Positions 14,746 to 18,762 of a DNA stretch of 18,762 nt are shown here, piece after piece. The position numbers and the translations under genes were made by a program. Origin of the DNA: an uncultured Neomegalonema sp. (GTDB taxonomy: Bacteria > Pseudomonadota > Alphaproteobacteria > Rhodobacterales > Rhodobacteraceae); NCBI GenBank assembly GCA_937944035.1, contig CALDZQ010000308.1, forward strand, positions 1-18,762. The letters run 5' to 3'. Numbering within the stretch: position 1 is the stretch's first letter; the number at the start of each line of letters is the position of its first letter. The notes beneath the pieces are model-generated. The model was given only the letters and a program-made list of their open reading frames with translations. It made no database searches and was not told where the DNA came from.

Positions 14746-15284
14746 CGCAGATGTCTGAAGAAATCAAATCATTGAGCGACCTGAAGACTGCTGTTGGTGG
14801 CGCTGAAGCCGCTAGTGGCGACGCGATTGCTGTCGAGGGTGATGCGCCTGCTGTTATTTCAACAGCCGCGCCCGTCTACGAGCAAAAGCGTGATGAGCTT
14901 GGCCGCTCCTACGCGACCGGCAAACGTAAAGACGCGATTGCGCGTGTATGGGTCAAGCCCGGCACGGGCAAGATCACCGTGAACGGCCGCGATGTTTCGA
15001 CCTATTTCGCACGCCCTGTGCTGCAAATGGTCATCAGCCAGCCTTTCAAGGTTGCGAACGTCGTCGGTCAATTCGACGTAATCTGCACGGTCGTTGGCGG
15101 TGGTCTTTCCGGTCAGGCCGGCGCGGTCAAGCACGGTATTTCGAAAGCGCTGTCGCATTACGATCCGGCAGTTCGCCCCGCCCTTAAGAAGGCCGGCTTC
15201 CTGACCCGCGACTCGCGTGTTGTCGAGCGTAAGAAATACGGTAAGGCGAAAGCGCGTAAGAGCTTCCAGTTCTCGAAACGCTAA
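14742..15284 (+). CDS. rpsI: 30S ribosomal protein S9
   Basis: A small-subunit protein whose C-terminal tail reaches the P site. It has 180 residues, longer than the 130 of E. coli. The S9 domain begins near residue 50 (RSYATGKRKDAIARVWVKPGTG). It ends in RDSRVVERKKYGKAKARKSFQFSKR, including the basic SKR end that contacts tRNA. The first 45 or so residues are an acidic, Ala-rich extension seen in Rhodobacterales S9. ATG 14742 overlaps the rplM stop; ATG 14751 (MSEEIKSL) is an alternative. GGAG at 14735-14738 is 3 or 12 bases away, so neither start is clearly favoured. Confidence 0.97.
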   Translation: MTQMSEEIKSLSDLKTAVGGAEAASGDAIAVEGDAPAVISTAAPVYEQKRDELGRSYATGKRKDAIARVWVKPGTGKITVNGRDVSTYFARPVLQMVISQPFKVANVVGQFDVICTVVGGGLSGQAGAVKHGISKALSHYDPAVRPALKKAGFLTRDSRVVERKKYGKAKARKSFQFSKR

Positions 15285-15311
15285 AGCTCTTGCTTTCACA
15301 CAAACTTGTTG

Positions 15312-15345
15312 GAGCCACGGTATCAAGCCGTGGCTCTTTCTGTTT
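15312..15345 (+). terminator. Rho-independent terminator of rplM-rpsI
   Basis: gagccacgg (15312-15320) and ccgtggctc (15328-15336) form a perfect 9-bp stem around a 7-base loop. tttctgttt follows. It sits 28 bases past the rpsI stop. Confidence 0.9.
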
Positions 15346-15425
15346 CAGCTGGCTTCTATGTCGCTACTCGTTTTCCTTGTCCGACACTTGCGAATACGCG
15401 CTTAATCAGCAGATAGCCGTCATTA

Positions 15426-15511
15426 TCGGACTTGTTCAGCACAAGCGGAGCGCCGTGCCGATAATCCAGAACAGTATTGCCGCCGGAACTGGACCTTGGG
15501 AACAAGTCCGA
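15426..15511 (+). other. Possible structured element between rpsI and the acyltransferase
   Basis: tcggacttgttc (15426-15437) and gaacaagtccga (15500-15511) are a perfect 12-bp inverted repeat around 62 bases. Inside, gcac/gtgc (15439-15442, 15455-15458) and tccag/ctgga (15465-15469, 15489-15493) could make a three-way junction. A competing 8-bp helix pairs attatcgg (15422-15429) with ccgataat (15458-15465), sharing bases with the long stem. A further small palindrome, gacaat-atga-attgtc, is at 15516-15531. No known RNA family was recognised. The rest of the gap (15346-15558) shows no convincing gene. Confidence 0.35.
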
Positions 15512-15558
15512 AGGTGACAATATGAATTGTCGAGAGGCCGAAAAGGAATTCCCGCGCC

Positions 15559-16413
15559 ATGATCTCTACCCCCGCTGAAATCAGCTATGCGCATTCCGCG
15601 ACCAATGCCGTGTCGCGCGGCCTGATACGGTCTATCGAGAATGTGACCGGACGCCCGCGCCTGATTCGCATGGCCCTGAACTACGAGCGCGATGTGAAGG
15701 GGGGCCGCGATTTCTGGGAAGTGATGCAGGAGCGTTATTCAATCAGCTTTGCGATGCCCGATAACGCACTCGAAAACCTGCCCGCCAGCGGCCCAGCCGT
15801 GTGTATCGCAAATCATCCGTTCGGTATCCTCGACGGCCTCGCGATGGGGCGGCTGATCTCGATGCGGCGCAAGGATTTCAAGATCATCGCCAACAGCGTG
15901 TTCCAAAAGGCCGAGGAGTTGAACGAACATATCCTGCCGATCTCATTCGACAACACCCGCGAAGCGCGCGCCCTGAACATCGAGACCCGGCGCGAGGCAC
16001 TGCGCTTTCTGGCCGAGGGCGGCGCTATCGCGATCTTCCCCGGCGGTTGCGTCTCGACAGCGGCAAAGCCTTTCGGCGCGCCGATTGATCCGAAGTGGAA
16101 AACCTTCACGGCGAAGATGATTTCGAAAAGCGACGCCGCCGTCGTGCCGATGTTCTTTGAGGGGACCAACAGCCGTTTTTTCCAGGTTATCAGCCATATC
16201 AGCCAAACCCTGCGCCTCGCCTTTCTTATCAAGGAGTTCGGCAACCGCGTTGGCAAGCCACTGGGCATCCATATCGGCGCGCCCATCGACCGCACTGAAA
16301 TCAGCGCCCTCCAGCGTGACCCCATCGCGTTGATGGATTACCTGCGCGCGTCCGTCTACGCCCTCTCGCCGCAGCCGTTCAGTGATTTGGGGTATGGCTG
16401 GAACGGGGAATAG
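15559..16413 (+). CDS. PlsC-like lysophospholipid acyltransferase
   Basis: A 284-residue glycerolipid-type acyltransferase, probably membrane-associated. It moves an acyl chain to a lyso-lipid or amino-lipid acceptor. The catalytic block is NHPFGILDG with H86 and D92. Five residues lie between them, as in the NHPxGxxDG branch rather than the usual NHx4D. The acceptor-binding block is FPGG (159-162), replacing FPEG. AVVPMFFEGTNS is the later conserved strand. That branch includes the ornithine- and glycine-lipid enzymes, so an aminolipid role is possible but unproven. AAGGA lies 11 bases before the ATG, a long spacing. It sits between the ribosomal operon and argC with 59 bases before argC. 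Confidence 0.85.
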   Translation: MISTPAEISYAHSATNAVSRGLIRSIENVTGRPRLIRMALNYERDVKGGRDFWEVMQERYSISFAMPDNALENLPASGPAVCIANHPFGILDGLAMGRLISMRRKDFKIIANSVFQKAEELNEHILPISFDNTREARALNIETRREALRFLAEGGAIAIFPGGCVSTAAKPFGAPIDPKWKTFTAKMISKSDAAVVPMFFEGTNSRFFQVISHISQTLRLAFLIKEFGNRVGKPLGIHIGAPIDRTEISALQRDPIALMDYLRASVYALSPQPFSDLGYGWNGE

Positions 16414-16472
16414 TTGATTAGGTCTATGCGATCCCCTAAACACCGCGCTCACACAGGGCAGGAGCAGCGGTC

Positions 16473-17498
16473 ATGGCGATCAGAACAGCGATTCTCGGCG
16501 CAAGCGGGTATACGGGCGCGGAACTCGTGCGTCTGCTCTCTGTCACGCCTGAATATCAGCTTGTGGCACTGTCCGCTGATCGTAAAGCGGGGCAGAGCAT
16601 GGGCGCGGTATTTCCGCATCTGGGCCATATAAACCTGCCAACGCTGTGCAAGATCGACGAGATAGACTTCGCGGGCGTCGACCATGTTTTCTGCGCCCTG
16701 CCCCACGCCACCACGCAGACCGTTATCACCAAGCTTCCGGACCATGTGCGGATCGTCGATCTCTCCGCTGATTTCCGGCTGCGCGATCCTGCGGATTACG
16801 AGCGGTGGTATGGCGGCGCGCATGGGGCGGTGGATCTGCAAAAAACCGCCGTCTACGGGCTGCCGGAATTCTACCGCAATGAGATCGCCAGCGCGCGTCT
16901 TGTGGCCAGCACCGGGTGTTACGTGGCAACGGGCGTTACGCCGCTGATTCCGCTGCTTGAGCAAAAGCTGATCGATCCGGACAGCATCATCGTCGATGCC
17001 AAATCCGGCGCATCCGGTGCGGGACGGGCGGCCAAGGAAGGCACGCTGTTTGCGGAGGTCTCCGAAGGTTTCCACGCTTACGGCGTCGCCAGTCATAGGC
17101 ATACGGCTGAATACGATCAGGAGCTGTCGAAAGCGGCGGGCCGGGATGTTCAGGTCAGCTTCACACCGCATTTGATCCCGCAAAACCGGGGAATCCTTGC
17201 CACGATCTACGTGCAGGGTGACGCGGAAGCGATTCACGCCGCACTGGCCGGCCGTTTCGCGGATGAGCCATTCGTCGATGTCCTCGCCCAAGGCTCCCTG
17301 CCCCACACCCGCCATGTGCGCGGCTCGAACTACCAACGCATCGGCGTAATCGCAGATCGGCGTGCAGGGCGCACGATAATCGTCTCGGTGCTGGACAACC
17401 TCGTCAAAGGCGCGTCGGGACAGGCGATCCAAAACGCCAACATCATGCACGGCCTGCCCGAAACCACGGGACTGTTACAGCAGCCCCTGTTCCCGTGA
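16473..17498 (+). CDS. argC: N-acetyl-gamma-glutamyl-phosphate reductase
   Basis: NADPH-dependent reduction of N-acetyl-glutamyl phosphate to the semialdehyde, third step of arginine synthesis. It has 341 residues, full length. The nucleotide-binding start is ILGASGYTGAELVRLL (8-23). The catalytic Cys is C149 in ASTGCYVATG (most family members have GCYPT; the Pro is Val here). A conserved His lies in GVASHRHTAE (H208/H210). FTPHLIPQNRGI and NLVKGASGQAIQNAN are the C-terminal family blocks. AGGAG is 8 bases before the ATG. A 333-codon open frame on the other strand is a shadow of its GC bias. Confidence 0.97.
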   Translation: MAIRTAILGASGYTGAELVRLLSVTPEYQLVALSADRKAGQSMGAVFPHLGHINLPTLCKIDEIDFAGVDHVFCALPHATTQTVITKLPDHVRIVDLSADFRLRDPADYERWYGGAHGAVDLQKTAVYGLPEFYRNEIASARLVASTGCYVATGVTPLIPLLEQKLIDPDSIIVDAKSGASGAGRAAKEGTLFAEVSEGFHAYGVASHRHTAEYDQELSKAAGRDVQVSFTPHLIPQNRGILATIYVQGDAEAIHAALAGRFADEPFVDVLAQGSLPHTRHVRGSNYQRIGVIADRRAGRTIIVSVLDNLVKGASGQAIQNANIMHGLPETTGLLQQPLFP

Positions 17499-17548
17499 CG
17501 CATGTGTTCCTATATGCTGACCAAGAATTGATGGGGAGATAATCGCCA

Positions 17549-18016
17549 ATGGCACGGATGCGCAAAAAACAACGGGTGATGCTTCTGGTCTTCGGAGGCA
17601 TTGCGCTCGCCATATCGGCCACCCTTGTCGGCTTGAGCTTTTCCAGCGCAATTTCGTTTTTCGTCAGCCCGACAAAGCTGATCGAGAACGAAACCACCGG
17701 ACAATACAAAGACGGTCAGCGCCTGAAACTCGGCGGTGTGGTTGAGGATGATGAGAAAACCTTAGAAGACGGCACAATCCGCTTCGTCATCACCGATTAC
17801 GACACCTCGATTCCGGTGAACTTCAAAGGCATCCTGCCCGATCTGTTCCAACCCGGCGAAATGGCCATCGCTGAGGGCAAGTACCAGAACGGCGTGTTTG
17901 TTGCCGACAGCGTCCTTGCCAAGCACGACGAGAAATACCGCCCCCGCGAAGTTGAAGACGCTCTGCGCGAGTCAGGTCGGCTGGGCAAGTACGAGACGGA
18001 AAGCGCGACGAACTGA
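17549..18016 (+). CDS. ccmE: Cytochrome c maturation haem chaperone CcmE
   Basis: A periplasm-facing, membrane-anchored chaperone that holds haem covalently and passes it to the CcmF/H ligase in System I. It has 155 residues. A short basic N-terminus (MARMRKKQR) is followed by one membrane anchor (about 10-30), then the OB-fold domain. The haem-binding H126 with Y130 is in LAKHDEKYRP, the HxxxY type. GGGGAGAT precedes the ATG. argC-ccmE adjacency is usual in Rhodobacterales. The remaining ccm genes are not in the window. The gene stops 5 bases from the convergent ureohydrolase stop. Confidence 0.97.
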   Translation: MARMRKKQRVMLLVFGGIALAISATLVGLSFSSAISFFVSPTKLIENETTGQYKDGQRLKLGGVVEDDEKTLEDGTIRFVITDYDTSIPVNFKGILPDLFQPGEMAIAEGKYQNGVFVADSVLAKHDEKYRPREVEDALRESGRLGKYETESATN

Positions 18017-18021
18017 ACCCA

Positions 18022-18762
18022 TCACCCCCGCGCGTGCAGAACACGCCCGATCGTGTTCAGCAACACCTGCGCCGCCAGAATCGCGGTGGAGCCGCTATGG
18101 TCATAGTCCGGAGCCACCTCGACCAAATCGATGCCGACAACCGTGTGATGCTTCACGATCTCGGCGATGAACTCTAAAACCTCGTAGTAAAGAAAACCGC
18201 CATGCGAGGGTGTGCCGGTTCCCGGTGCGATTGAGGGATCAAAGGCGTCGATGTCGATGGTCAAGTAGACCGGCACACCCTCCGGTACGCGATCCGCCAT
18301 CGATAGTGGCCCCAGCGCGCGGAACTGGCGGACCGAGAAGATGTCAGAACCCATCGCCCGCGCCGCGTCGTAGCCCTCCTTGGCAGTGGAGGAGACATTG
18401 CGGATGCCGACTTGAGTCATGCCTGTGACGTAGGACTTCTCCGCCGCCCGCCGCAGCGGATTGCCGTGGCCATAACGGACCCCGTGGCGCTCATCAACAA
18501 AATCGAGATGCGCATCGATCTGGACGATATGGAATGGCATCTGCTCGGAAAACGCGTTGATGCAGGGAATGTTGATGGAGTGGTCGCCGCCGATCACCAC
18601 GGGCATCGCCCCGGCTGCCAGAATCGCCCGGACTCCGGCTTCGATATTGCGGTGCGAGCCTTCGGTATCGGTGTGGATGATGTCCGCGTCGCCAATATCA
18701 ACGATTCGCGCGTTCTCCAGATAGGTTACGTCATCTTCATGGTCATACGCGCCCGCGTGACC
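18022..18762 (-). CDS. speB: Agmatinase/ureohydrolase, C-terminal part
   Basis: Hydrolyses a guanidino compound to urea and an amine using two Mn ions, in the cytosol. Visible are 246 residues. The frame stays open to the right edge, so the N-terminus is missing; the internal ATG at 18606 is not the start. Mn-site motifs are GGDHS, DAHLDF, and DIDAFDPS with the preceding Thr-Ile. GTGTPSHGGF follows and matches agmatinases rather than arginases. GSHRNIEAGVRAIL lies upstream of the first motif. Related guanidinobutyrase or guanidinopropionase activity is possible, so the substrate is not certain. The minus-strand gene is convergent with ccmE and there is no terminator in the 5-base gap. Confidence 0.88.
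   Translation of the reverse strand, partial: GHAGAYDHEDDVTYLENARIVDIGDADIIHTDTEGSHRNIEAGVRAILAAGAMPVVIGGDHSINIPCINAFSEQMPFHIVQIDAHLDFVDERHGVRYGHGNPLRRAAEKSYVTGMTQVGIRNVSSTAKEGYDAARAMGSDIFSVRQFRALGPLSMADRVPEGVPVYLTIDIDAFDPSIAPGTGTPSHGGFLYYEVLEFIAEIVKHHTVVGIDLVEVAPDYDHSGSTAILAAQVLLNTIGRVLHARG

Noticed and set aside
15357..15404. Small plus-strand ORF MSLLVFLVRHLRIRA
   Set aside because: Only 15 codons, no ribosome site, and it lies just after a strong terminator.
16449..17450. Long minus-strand open frame (333 codons) opposite argC
   Set aside because: argC is unmistakable and fills the plus strand. The antisense frame has no family features and reflects GC-biased third positions.

Overview
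The window looks like chromosomal DNA from an alphaproteobacterium, most likely Rhodobacterales. It has fairly high GC with GC-rich third codon positions in most genes. The layout rplM-rpsI, then argC-ccmE, fits that group, as do the aerobic-type cobalamin genes, a PEP-CTERM-like secreted protein and a System I cytochrome c maturation gene. The genus is not resolved. There are no tRNA or rRNA genes, CRISPR arrays, insertion sequences or prophage genes.

Layout. 1-1224 (+): the 3' half of leucyl aminopeptidase (pepA), then the chi subunit of DNA polymerase III (holC). Two related copies of an intergenic repeat flank holC. 1271-4281 (-): a secreted glycine-rich protein with a C-terminal sorting tail and its own terminator, and an ABC-F ATPase. 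4432-11053 (+): an orphan Rieske oxygenase, glycerol kinase coupled by overlapping codons to a two-subunit aconitase X (AcnX), then cobA-cobB with another stop/start overlap. 11152-12062 (+): an AT-richer ATP-grasp (R2K clade) gene broken by a one-base frameshift. Its last codons run into a GC-rich multi-hairpin palindrome. 12080-14050 (-): a GlxA-type AraC regulator followed by a zinc alcohol dehydrogenase, probably one transcript. 14205-15336 (+): rplM-rpsI with leader hairpin and terminator. 15345-15558: a gene-poor stretch holding a 12-bp perfect inverted repeat. 15559-18016 (+): a PlsC-like acyltransferase, argC and ccmE. 18022-18762 (-): an agmatinase/ureohydrolase that runs off the right edge.

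Most genes are housekeeping: peptide turnover, replication, translation, arginine and cobalamin synthesis, haem delivery. The parts worth a second look are the glpK-acnX coupling without the usual hydroxyproline genes, the Rieske oxygenase with a Glu bridge (a hallmark of quaternary-amine oxygenases), the frameshifted ATP-grasp gene with its palindromic tail, and the unexplained structured segment between rpsI and the acyltransferase. I found no clear multi-gene system of a wholly new kind.
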